Source: Zonotrichia leucophrys gambelii (Eukaryota > Chordata > Aves > Passeriformes > Passerellidae). From it: a DNA stretch of 64,000 bases. Positions 48,927 to 58,634 of this stretch are shown piece after piece. Within the stretch, counting starts at the first letter, position 1. Each line of letters opens with the position of its first letter. Location: assembly GCF_028769735.1 (NCBI RefSeq), contig NC_088171.1, forward strand, positions 97,839,412 to 97,903,411, in the 5' to 3' direction. The position numbers and the translations under genes are program-made. The notes below the pieces were generated by a model. It did no database searches, was not told where the DNA came from, and saw only the letters and a list, made by a program, of their open reading frames with translations.

Positions 48927-49774
48927 ATGTGTACTGTAAAGTGTTGTTTGCTGTTTATCTGTGACTTCAAGAGGAATACAGCCCAAATTTTGAGGCTGGC
49001 CAAGAGTAGGGATGTTATTTATTGATGTGATTTTGTCAGGGTTTCATCTATTAGATTTTCTTACTTGTAGACCAGATATCCCAGAGGATTGCTTCTAAGA
49101 TAATGGAAGATATTGACTCCAGGCTGTTTGATCCAAATTGCTAAAGGTCAGCAGAACAGTGATGGACAGAACTTGGACTCTATGACCTGAAGACAGCCTA
49201 GCAAACTGTACTGAATATGTTGTTAATGTCCTTGTAGCAGGCAGGTATTAAGGTCCTAAGAGTTCAGAATCACATTGTTTGATGTATCAGCCAAAAAAAT
49301 GGAGTTATGAATCCATGGATTGAAGCAAAATGATTTTAGATCTTGGATTCTCTTTTGAATCTGAGATTTAAGATGGCAAAATTTCCCTACTGTTTAAAAA
49401 AACAATAATAACAAAAAAAAACTGAATAGATAAAATATTTCTGTGATATTTTTATGCTGTCAAGGTGGAGTTGTGATAAATCAGAGAATGATTATTTGTT
49501 TATTTATTGTATACTGCTTCTTTCTTCCTATAAACTGATAAGAAATTTCATTGTGTCCTTAAATTTGCGTTTTTACTCATTGCTGCTAAAGACAGATAAC
49601 ATTTTTATCCAATCAGCATTTACTGTAGAAACTGCTGAAATTATTTTAGTTTGAATGCCCCTGCTATAGTTTAAAGTACAATATTTTATCATGGTTAAAC
49701 AAGAAACTGCTGACCAAAATAATTCTCGAGCTTGTCTGCAATCGTAAGTTGACACTGGAGATCACAGATTTTCA
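48927..49774. other. AT-rich non-coding spacer
   Basis: No gene is recognised between the SINE and the LTR. Around 49400-49440 is an A-rich patch. Confidence 0.55.
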
Positions 49775-50410
49775 TGAGTTTATTTAGTTTTTGTGGAAGG
49801 GTTTTGAGGTGAGGGGCTACAAGGATGGCTCCTGTGAGAGGACATTATAAGCTTCTCCCATGTCCGATATGGAATTACCCTGGATCAGGTTTTCTGGTTG
49901 GACTTGTGATCCTGCAGGGGACCCACACTGGAGCAGCCTGTTCCTGAAGGACTGCATCCTGGGGAAAGGCCTGGAGCAGCTTCTGAAGAACTGCAGCCCA
50001 TGAGGAAGGACTCGTGTTGGAGAGGCTGGCTGAAGAACCCCACACTGGGACAGGGGAAGACCACGGAGAGTTCTCCTACTGAGGAGAAAAAAGTGCCACA
50101 ATTCTGATTTCCCATTCCTTCTGTGGCACTGGAGGGGATAAGGCAGAGAACTCAGGAGAGAAGCTGGTCCCAGGAAGAACTGGTTTTATTTCCCATTGTC
50201 CTATGCTGATTTGATTAGCAATAAATCAAATTAATTTCCTCAAATCAAGTCCAATTTGCCTGTGACAGTAACCGGTGACTGATCTCTCACTGTCCTTATC
50301 ACAATCCATTAACCTTTGGTTACATTTTCTCTCCCCTATCCAGCTGAGGAGCAAGGTGATTGAGCCTCTTTGGTTGACACTGTCCATCCAGCCAGGGTGA
50401 ACCTACCACA
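49775..50410 (+). mobile_element. ERV solo LTR (ERVL-like), partly deleted
   Basis: The 3' three quarters follow a well-known avian LTR: GCAGGGGACCCACACTGGAG, CTGTTCCTGAAGGACTGCAT, GAAGAACTGCAGCCCATGAG, TGGTTTTATTTCCCATTG, AATAAATCAAATTAATTTCC, GTGACTGATCTCTCACTGTC and CAGCCAGGGTGAACCTACCA. It ends ACCACA at 50410. The left end (49775 to about 49860) aligns with the start of the 36-kb copy (GGGGCTACA, GGCTCCTGTGAGAG, AAGCTTCTCCCATG, GTCCGATA). About 85 bp in, it skips roughly 400 bp, including the promoter part, relative to the full-length LTR as I recall it. There are no internal retroviral genes. The left border is approximate and no target duplication is obvious. Minus-strand frames here (49817-50115) are shadows. 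Confidence 0.78.
50220..50225 (+). promoter_or_regulatory. AATAAA polyadenylation signal in LTR
   Basis: A canonical AATAAA lies in the GATTAGCAATAAATCAAATT context, the usual position of the R-region polyadenylation signal in this LTR family. It supports the plus orientation. Confidence 0.6.
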
Positions 50411-51504
50411 ATTATCTCATTAAAATCTGTGCAGGCGAAATGGGAAGAGGTGTCTTTTTTGTATGTGATAGATTTGAGTTATGTGGATTCCTTCCTGCAG
50501 AAATTCTATGGCCCATGTAAGATGAAGAGGTAATTTACTGAGTAGAAATCAAACTCTGCTTATTTTATACCTACTCTGACAATGTTGAAGGTGAAACACA
50601 CCCCAAAGAAGCACAAGCCAAGTGGAGAATTTGAATAGACATGTGGAAAGAGAAAGAGCATTTGCCAAAAACATGCATTAAACAGAGGCTGCCTTCAGAA
50701 AATATGCATTTTAAATGAATTCTGTAATAATATGAAAATTTATTCCTTGGCCTCATAGAAATCTTTCTACAAAAATGTTTTCAAAATATAAAGTCTATTT
50801 TTTTCCTCTGAAATAAGTGCAAAACTTCTTAAAGTCTTGAAAATGTGAATTCTTTTTGTTTTCAAACAAGCGAGAAGAAATTTCATGTTTTATTTTTAGT
50901 CACAATTTGTTGTATCTGGGAAGGGACCTATCTTTCCTGTTTTAAATTTATGTCAAATATTGGCTATCATCCTGGCTGCCCAACATACCTTCTTTTACCA
51001 GTGCTGTATGTTAAGGAATGTGGAAATCACTTCCATTTTTTAAGAAAGAAGAAAAGTAAAATCATATGAAAGTACTGCAGGTAAAGTCTTGCTGACATTT
51101 AAGGTTTTTTCTTACATAAGGCATATTCTCTAAAACCTTAGAGAAGAAATGCCTAAATGTGAATATATAAAAGGCAAAAGTACTCGCTACAAAGAGCCTG
51201 GTCAAATATGAAGTAACAAAATCCACTTCATTCAAGACAGAGAGGACAAAAACCTCTTTAATAAATGTTTGCTTCATGTAGAAATTCTGTAGGTGTTTTA
51301 TTTTATTTTTAAAGTTAGATCTAAATGTACCATATGGTTGGACACTGCTAACAAAATTAATAGAAAAGCTTTCAACTAATATATTTACAATCAAAATGAA
51401 ATTATAAATTAAATTGCTAAAGCATCATAATACATCATTTCTTCACAAGATTCCTCAGTCTTAATTGTGCCCTTAATATTGAGTATTGCCCTCTGAACAT
51501 ATCC
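50411..51504. other. AT-rich non-coding stretch
   Basis: No gene or named repeat is seen. Frames such as 51062-51394 (minus, 110 codons) have AT-driven composition (Phe, Lys, Asn, Ile) without a domain. Confidence 0.55.
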
Positions 51505-52993
51505 TAAAGGAGCTGCTTATGTCATTGCAAAGCTTCTCTCAATGATTTTTGAGCAGTTTTTGGAATCCAGAGAGGTCCCAGCTGACTGGAAGCTGGTCAA
51601 AGTTGTCCTGATTTTCAAGAAGAGCAAGAAGGAGGACACCAGTAACTGCAGACCAGTCAGTTTCACTTCATTGCTCACTCAAATCATGGAAAAGGTTATT
51701 CTGGGAGGTGTTGAAAAACACCTGGAGGACAGCTCAGTCATTGGTCACAGCAAATATGGCTTCATGAGAGGACAGTCCTGCTTATCGAACCTGGTATCTT
51801 TCTACTTCAGGATAACCCACCTAGTTGATCTAGGGAAGCCACTTGATGTAATCTTTTTGGATTTAAGCAAAGCTTTTGATTCTGTCTCTCACAGGATCCT
51901 TCTGGACAAAACGTCCAGCACACAGCTGGATAACTGTGTTAAGTGATGTGTGAACAACTGGCTCATGGGTCAGGCACAAAGGGTTACAGTGAATGGGGTG
52001 ACATCAGACTGGTGACCTGTCACTAGTGGGGTTCCAGAGGGCTCCATCCTCTGTCCTGTGCTCTTCAACATCTTCATTAAAGACTGAGATGCAAGACTTG
52101 ATGGAATACTATGCAAGTTTGCCAATTAAACTAAGTTGGGAGAATCTGTTGACTCTCCCGGGGCAGAGAGACCCTGCAGAGATGGGCAATCACCAACAGT
52201 ATGGAGTTTAACAAAGACAAGTGCTGGATTCTGCACCTGGGACAGGGCAATCCTGGATGGATGGACAGACTGGGGAATGAGAGACTGGAGAGCAGCACTG
52301 CAGAAAGGGACCAGGGGCTCCTGGTCAATGGCAAGTTGAACCTGAGTCAGCAATGCCCTGGCAGCCAGGAGGGCCAAAAATGTTGTGGGGTGCATCAGGC
52401 ACAGCATCACCAGCTGGGCAAGGGAGGGGATTTTCCCCCTCTGCTCTGCACTGGGGTGGCCTCACCTTGAATTTTGCATGCAGTTCTGGGCACTGCAACA
52501 TAAGAAAGACATTAAGCTATTTGAGACAGTCCAGAGGAGGGCAATGAAGACGGTAAAGGTTCTAGAGGGGAAGCTGGGTGAGGTATGGCTGAGGTCACTT
52601 TGTTCTGTTTAGCCTGAAGAAGAGGAGACTGAGGGGAGACCTCATTGCAGTCTTCAACATCTTACCCCCACGACAGGGCAGCTACCAATCTCTTCCACCT
52701 CATGACCATTGACAGGACTAGGAAAAAATGGCATGAAGCTGAGTGAAGGGCAGTTTAGATTAGATACCAGGAAAAGATTCTTCACCTAAAGGATGGTTGA
52801 GCACTGAAACAGGCTCCCCAGGGAAATCATACAAGCACCAAACCTGTCTGAGTTCAGGAAGTGTTAGGACAGTGATCTCAGGCACATTGTGTGACTCTTG
52901 GGGATGCTGTTGTGAACGGCCAGGTGTTGGACTCATTGATCCTAATGGGTCTCTTCCAGCTCTGGATATTCTGTGATTCTGATTCTGTGATGT
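51505..52993 (+). mobile_element. CR1 LINE, 5'-truncated copy with intact 3' end
   Basis: This is the longest CR1 in the window, about 1.49 kb. It starts inside ORF2, runs through the reverse transcriptase and the 3' untranslated region, and stops at the characteristic 3' terminus where ATTCTGTGA-like units repeat (52966-52991). Recognisable phrases include CTGATTTTCAAGAAGAGCAA, TTGGATTTAAGCAAAGCTTT, GGGGTTCCAGAGGGCTCCAT, CTTCAACATCTTCATTAA, CTGGATTCTGCACCTGGG, CCATTGACAGGACTAGGA and GGACTCATTGATCCTAATGG. CR1 is a non-LTR retrotransposon that copies itself by target-primed reverse transcription and is usually 5'-truncated, as here. Stops and frameshifts from about 51944 onward break the frame, and part of RT motif C is deleted, so this copy is dead. 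It lies in the same orientation as the CR1 pieces at 54.6-55.3 kb. Confidence 0.95.
51542..51946 (+). pseudogene. CR1 reverse transcriptase fragment (ORF2 relic)
   Basis: A 134-codon relic of the RT domain of the CR1 ORF2 polyprotein, which normally has an N-terminal endonuclease plus RT over roughly 900 residues. Visible blocks in order are DWKLVKVVLIFKK (residues 15-27), SNCRPVSFTSLL (34-45), GHSKYGFMRGQSCLSNL (68-84, the template-gripping Q.GF..G.S-like block) and motif A FLDLSKAFDSVSH (105-117). Motif A keeps both aspartates at 107 and 113, the former a metal-binding residue in active enzymes. The ATG is internal to the original ORF, not a true start. The frame ends at a TGA, and motif B (GVPQGS-like, about 52030) lies in another frame. 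The endonuclease is absent. Confidence 0.9.
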
Positions 52994-54589
52994 AAGTGTT
53001 ATAAGAGTAGAAGTTTTAAAGCAAATTATAAAGTAAAAAAAAAAAAAACAAAAAACCCAAAAAAAACACAAAAGAAAAGAAAATAATGTCTTGTGGAAAT
53101 CTTATTTAACATTTTGCTTCTAATTGATTTTCTTTTTTTTTAACTGGATATAAACCAAAGAATTTTGCCAGGTATAGATCAGCATTTTTGCATGATTTTT
53201 TGTGATGACCCCTTTCACAGTATTCTGTGATGCAGCTTCTGATTTTACCATGTCCTTTCCTTAGTAACTGGTCAAAAGACATATAAGAGAAGTGCTGCTT
53301 TTTTAATTTTATTTTTGCATTAACCCTATACTTCTCCTCAGTGGAGAATAGCCTTGAAAAGGGATATCTTTATTTCTCAATGCATTATAGATTACTGTAT
53401 CAGGAGCCTCTAAAAACCTCATGTGGAGAACCATGTGGATGGCATTGACAGTTCTAGTATGTTATTGCACTGCCAGCTGCTCTCCGTGCCTTTCTTGCTG
53501 GCATGTTGTTTTACTCTCAGCAGGAGAGGACTTGAAGCAAGAAGCAAAGAAGTGTTTCAACCATGGTTTTTGAATTCATTCTAATTGGGTTTTTTGTTCC
53601 TCAATTTAAATTTTTTACTAGCTCGCTTCTGGCTCAGCACTATGGAGACAACTGTCTTCTGACTCTTTTAATCCTGCTGGTATTATACTCTTTTTTTAAT
53701 ACCTTCTACCAAGTTAGGTTCAACAAGAAGGCCTCATGTTAAGGTAAAAATGGGCCTTGATAAGATACTTGTGATTTCACTGACTTTAAACTTCTGTATG
53801 CTATATGATTCTGTGAGTTTGATTCATAGGCAAATACAGTTTATGTTTTTCCTCTTTCTTGTCATTTTTATTGCAGATAAATTAGACATTTTATAGCCAA
53901 AAAATATTTTAATCAAGCCAAATCTTGGAAACTACAAAATTGGGAATTTTCATTATGATGTAGAATTTCAAATGGAAAATCATTGTCCACTTTATATATT
54001 TTATATGGGTTTTTATTTATAAATTATTAGATGTACTCATTTGAAAAAAAAAGGCAATTGAAAGAAGATATCATCACTATGTCCCCAAAAATGACTTTGT
54101 CCAGTATTCATTTATGTTATCAGCTTCCACCAGAGGGTAGCTTTACAGAGGCTAATAACACTGTGCCACAGCAAGAAAGGAAAAAATCATGCAATTATTA
54201 TAAAAACATCTGAATCTACTCAACACAATAAAAGTGCTCATTTTGGAAAGAGGGAAATATCCCAAGAGGTTCTGGTACAAAGTACTCACTATAATTAGAA
54301 AAAGACTGAGCATCATTATACATGAGGGATAAAAGTCCCCTTGTTAACTTTTTATAAGTGAATGTATTCCAGTAACAACATATCTATGTCCTTTAACATC
54401 CAGAAGTACAGAATAGATTAGAAGAGAAAAAAAAAAGGATTACAACATAAAGACTTGCCTACCAGTGACAAAAATACTTCTCTGTTTTATACTTCTCTTG
54501 ATATCTGAGGAGTTGTGAAAATTTGCATCTGGCAGGTCTGGCTTACAGATTTGGATTTGAACTTCTGAATTCCAGAGAATAGTTGTGCA
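52994..54589. other. AT-rich non-coding stretch
   Basis: No gene is recognised. An A-rich tract with interspersed C lies at 53034-53082, shortly downstream of the CR1 3' end. The short frame at 54031-54213 has no domain. Confidence 0.55.
53034..53082. repeat. A-rich low-complexity tract
   Basis: Runs of A broken by C, CCC and G over about 49 bp. CR1 3' ends do not carry poly-A, so this tract 40 bp downstream of the CR1 terminus is probably independent. Confidence 0.75.
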
Positions 54590-54787
54590 GATCCCCATAT
54601 TTCAAGCACTGGAACAGGCTGCCCAGGGAAGTGGCAGAATCCAAATCCCTGGAGGAATTTAAAAGATGTGCAGACCTGGTGCTCAGGGACATGGTTCAGT
54701 GGCTGGACCTGGAAGTGCTGAGTTTACAGATGGACTCGATGACATCGTAGTTTTTTGCAACCTGAATAATTCTATGACGATTCTATC
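54590..54787 (+). mobile_element. CR1 LINE 3'-end fragment
   Basis: Starts within the final ORF2 region (GCACTGGAACAGGCTGCCCA, AGGGAAGTGGCAGAATC) and continues through CCCTGGAGGAATTTAAAAGA and GTGCTCAGGGACATGGTT. It closes with two ATTCTATGA-like units (ATTCTATGACGATTCTATC, about 54769-54787), the standard CR1 3' terminus. It is a 198-bp 5'-truncated copy or piece. Confidence 0.88.
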
Positions 54788-54954
54788 TAACATGTCTTCA
54801 GGTAGTACTTAGCTGAATGCCGGATTATTTTGCTACTGTGTGAGATAGCTCAGGCTGAGTCAGAGATCCTGTCTTTGGTGCCAAAGCACACTGTGTCGTG
54901 TTGCTGCAGGAGAATGGATGACATCTGCCTCAGCCGAGCCCCTCATTTCTGTTA

Positions 54955-55270
54955 GACCTGCTGGAGTGGGTCCAGAGGAGAGTCACAAAGAGGATCAGAG
55001 GGCTGGAGCAGCTGTACTATAAACAGAAGCTGAGAAAACTGGGATTCTTCACTGTGGAGAACAGAAGGCTCTGGTGACACCTCACTGCAGCCTTCCACTA
55101 AATATAAAAAAGAATAAGAGTGACCATTTACGTAGGCGGAGAGTAATAGGATAAGGCAGAATGATTTTAAACTAAAAGAAGAGATATTTAGAATAGATAT
55201 TAGGAAGAAATTCTTTACTGTGAGAGTGCTGAGGCACAGGAAAAAGTTGTCCAGAGAAGTGGATGCCTAT
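54955..55270 (+). mobile_element. CR1 LINE fragment lacking its 3' end
   Basis: Begins with GGAGTGGGTCCAGAGGAGAG and continues through AGGATCAGAGGGCTGGAGCA, GAGAACAGAAGGCTCTGGTG, CACCTCACTGCAGCCTTCCA and TTAGGAAGAAATTCTTTACT. It stops just after a segment equivalent to the start of the neighbouring upstream piece (GTCCAGAGAAGTGGATGCC). It therefore covers the CR1 interval immediately 5' of what 54590-54787 covers, but lies downstream of it in the same orientation. Confidence 0.85.
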
Positions 55271-56199
55271 TACTGGTGCTGACCAGGCTCCACTGTCTCT
55301 GTATTTGATTTTTTCATCACTTTTTCATGCAGTTTTCATCCTTCTTGGGCTTTTGGTTGGCATGCTATAAATAATGTTTACATCTCTATGCTAAGAAATA
55401 TATGCACTTCAAAAATCAGCTTTCTATTAGGGGGTTTCAGTTTTGCTCCTGAACAGTAATTTGATATATCTAAAGTATTTCATTTGTTTTCTAGTACTTT
55501 GAATTGACTGGGTTTTATTATGGCTTGCCTTCCTTTAGCAAATGGAAGTAGATGACTGCAAGAGCATTATTTACTGTCAATTATAAAGTCTGAGTGGCCT
55601 CACTGGCTAACCCACACAGAGAGTGAAGTCCCCAAAGTAGGAGAACATTATATTAAAACTGGCATCTGCTTGTACTGAATCTTTTCTGTTCTACCCTTCA
55701 CATTAAAAATACAAAAGCATAGATGAATCCAATGAATTAAAAATAAGCTGCTCATTTGGAGTCAGAATGCAAATCCAATAGGTAATAAATTTCAAGAACA
55801 ATTAGATTAAATTCCCTTTAAAACCTTATGAAAATATTTCATGTTTATGTTTATATGGCATCTTAACTCCAGCTGCTGTCAGATTAATCCTCAAAGTACC
55901 TTCTTCAAGAGAAAATAAAACAAAAAATAAGTTGTTTGCTTATAGAAAGGCTTCTTACTTTTCTGTTTGTTTTCCCTTTATTGTTTCAGTTACGTCTGAA
56001 CTATTACCATAATGACTGATTTGTCTTCAACAATTGAAGTTTATGTATAAAAAGTCTGATTTTTCAGCTATAGGAAGGAAATAGACTATTTGATAGTTCA
56101 GGTGATTTTTTTTTTTTGGATCAAATCCCAGTCACAAATTTCATAAAACTATAAAATGGAAATACCATTTTCTTTAAAAAAACTGCAAACAACTCAAAA

Positions 56200-56282
56200 C
56201 TCCTCCTTCAAAAAAGCCCTCAAACAACACTTCCTAACCTCAAAAACTCCCACCAACCAAAACCCAAACCCAAACCCAAACT
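56200..56282. repeat. A/C-rich patch with four CCC runs
   Basis: CCC runs at 56249-56251, 56263-56265, 56269-56271 and 56275-56277 are separated by 11, 3 and 3 bases. On the minus strand this gives TTTGGG-type repeats. It is not the vertebrate telomere repeat (TTAGGG). Confidence 0.75.
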
Positions 56283-57055
56283 CTACACCAACCACCTCCC
56301 AAAAACAGAGTCTGTGTTGATTTCTGAAGTCAAGACAGTGGCAGTTGCACTTGTTTTTTCTCTTATCCTGGGAGGCAAGGAAGTGCCATGAAGCTGGCAT
56401 GTTAGAGAGATGCCATCAGAAGGGTTATGGAGGCAGCTTGCCAGTGCATGGGCTATCCTTTGTTGAGGTTCATACCCAACCAAGGAAAGTGCACAGCCAG
56501 CAGGAGAAAGCTGTGACTTATAATTTAAAGGATAGTCCCATCAGCAACACTGAACCTAACACTGGGCCATTGATATGGCAGTGATCAGATGACAAATCAG
56601 ATGTTCTATTCATATTTCTGGGGCTTAAGCACATGATAATAGGTCATCCTTTCATCATGGAATGATAATATCATAGTGGAATATTCTAAGAATAAGAGCT
56701 ATTGAAAATTAGATTGGGCTTGAAGGAATAGTATTTACAACTCCAAAGCTACATCAGGATATTTTAGCTCGTTTTTGAGTATAAAGCTGCACAAAGACTA
56801 AACTTAAATTTCTGTGTAACTGAACTAAAAATTCAGACCCTATTTTTAAAATAAGAAGAATCCTATGTGTTTATCGGATTAGTACTGTATTATGACATCT
56901 GAAGCTAGAAAATAGACTTTCTAAAGCTGAATGTAATCTGGGATCAGATTTATACTATAAGGACATTTGCATCACAGGCCACCTTTTCTCCTTGAAATTT
57001 TATTATGTCAACATGAGCAACTTGCTCTGGACTGGAAGCCAAGCTTAAACTTTCA

Positions 57056-57100
57056 GTTATCTATCTAAGTAGATATAGATATCTATATCTATATAGATAA
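57056..57100. repeat. GATA/TATC-rich palindromic array
   Basis: A short GATA/TATC-type array contains a perfect 22-bp palindrome at 57070-57091 centred on GATATC. The palindrome can form a cruciform or hairpin. Confidence 0.85.
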
Positions 57101-58405
57101 GATCTTTTACCTTTTTTAAAATGGAGGTCAACTGTTTTATCAAAGAATGCCTGGAAGTGAGAAATGTGACATCATTAGAGATAATAAATGTAGGTAACAT
57201 CTGTAAAAAGAATTAAAAAGGCTGAGATTTTGTCACTGAAGCTGAGATTTTTTTTCACTGATTTCCTGGTCCTGAAAGTTTTGCTTGTGTACTAGAGCTT
57301 TGTGTATTTCTGCCTGAGTATTTTCTCCTATTATATTGTAGAGAGTCAGATAAGATGGAAATACACAGTATTTAGAGATATGGTAATTATGTGTTTGCCA
57401 GTCAATACCTGAGAAGAACTCTTCCTGATTTTATTTATAAAATTCTGAAGTAATTTTTGGCACACTAAAATTAGTGCTTTTAAGGTCATATTCCCTTTGA
57501 CTTGGAAAAATTAAAAGATAAACAAAGAAAGACCCATAGATAAATTCTAACAGAATCAACAGCAAAGTTGAATTCAAACAAACACAAAGGCAGTGGTTCA
57601 ATAAAAATGTGTAAATATTTTGTTAATTTGAAACCTTAACTTTGGAATGGAAAAAATAAAACTTTAGCTTTTGTGTTTGATAGACAAGATATTCTTAGGG
57701 ATTTCTTAAAATATGAGGCAGAAGAAAGAAGCAGTCCTTTATATCATATGAAGCAGACATATAAATCTGGAGCACAATTACTGCAATTAAAATCCTGAGT
57801 GAGGAATGAAAACTGCGCTGAAATTCATAAGTCAAGAAATAGTAAGTATGGTGTATTCTTTATCTCTGGAGATTTTTTTTAATTAAGACTGATTTAAAAG
57901 AGTCTATTATTCAGAAAAGAAGCTGTGCAAATCACTATGGATTTCATAACCGCAGAAAGTTTAGAAGATTTTAATGGCCCCTTCTGGCTTTAAAATCTGT
58001 ACTCATAAAAAAAGAAAATAATTTTTTTTAATCTGCAGGACTCCCTTATTGTCATTTATCTGTATAAAATATTCCAAATGGATTCACTGAGGCTAAAAAT
58101 TTAGATTAGCATTAAAAAAGAGCTTCAGCATTTATATAAATCTCAGAAACATCAAGAATTATATTGAAAGTTAATAATAATAAGGAAGTGTTAAATTTTA
58201 GAAATATATTTATGTCTTCAACTTTAACTCTGGGACCTCAGAATAAGAATAAATTTAGACAGCTAAATATATTTATTCTTTGCCTTGAAGAGCAGCCAAA
58301 AAACAGGGACTAGGAAACTGCAGGACTACATATATGCATATATCTACTCATTGAGAGAAAAAAAGAAACAATCATTTTAGGATGTAGCAGAATTCTTAAA
58401 ATATA

Positions 58406-58634
58406 CCCCTTCCCTCTCCTTCCTTCCCTTCCTTCTCCCTTCCCCTTCCCCCTTCCCTTCTTCCCCCCTTCCCCTTCCCCCTTCTCCCTTCCTTCCTCCT
58501 TTCCCTCCTTCCTTCCCTTCCCTTCCCCTTCCTCCCCTTCCCTTCCCCTTCCCTTCCCTTCCCTTCCCCTTCCCCTTCCCCTTCCCCTTCCCCTTTCCTC
58601 CTCCTTTCTCATTCTCCCTTCTCCTTTCCCTCTC
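58406..58634. repeat. long polypyrimidine tract (CCTT/CCCTT-type)
   Basis: Uninterrupted C/T from 58406 to 58610 (205 nt), then a single A, then C/T to 58634. Units vary between CCTT, CCCTT and CCCCTT, the last forming a near-regular hexamer array at about 58561-58594. The opposite strand is pure purine, and the 95- and 108-codon minus frames through it give Lys/Gly/Glu/Arg-only peptides that are clearly low-complexity artefacts. Homopurine-homopyrimidine mirror sequence of this length can adopt triplex DNA. Confidence 0.95.

Larger units (their letters stand above)
55271..58405. other. AT-rich non-coding stretch
   Basis: No gene or named transposon is seen in about 3.1 kb. Items noted are an A/C-rich patch with TTTGGG-like repeats on the minus strand (56200-56282) and a 22-bp palindrome (57070-57091). 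The moderately complex part at 56330-56600, which carries a 79-codon frame, is unassigned. Confidence 0.55.

Noticed and set aside
51062..51394. 110-codon minus-strand frame
   Set aside because: Amino acid composition follows AT richness, with no motif or conservation evidence.
53790..53825. Second faint CR1 terminus (TATGATTCTGTGAG)
   Set aside because: Upstream sequence gives no CR1 phrase, so too short to support.
56255..56282. Interstitial telomere repeat
   Set aside because: The unit is CCCAAA, not CCCTAA, and only three regular units are present.
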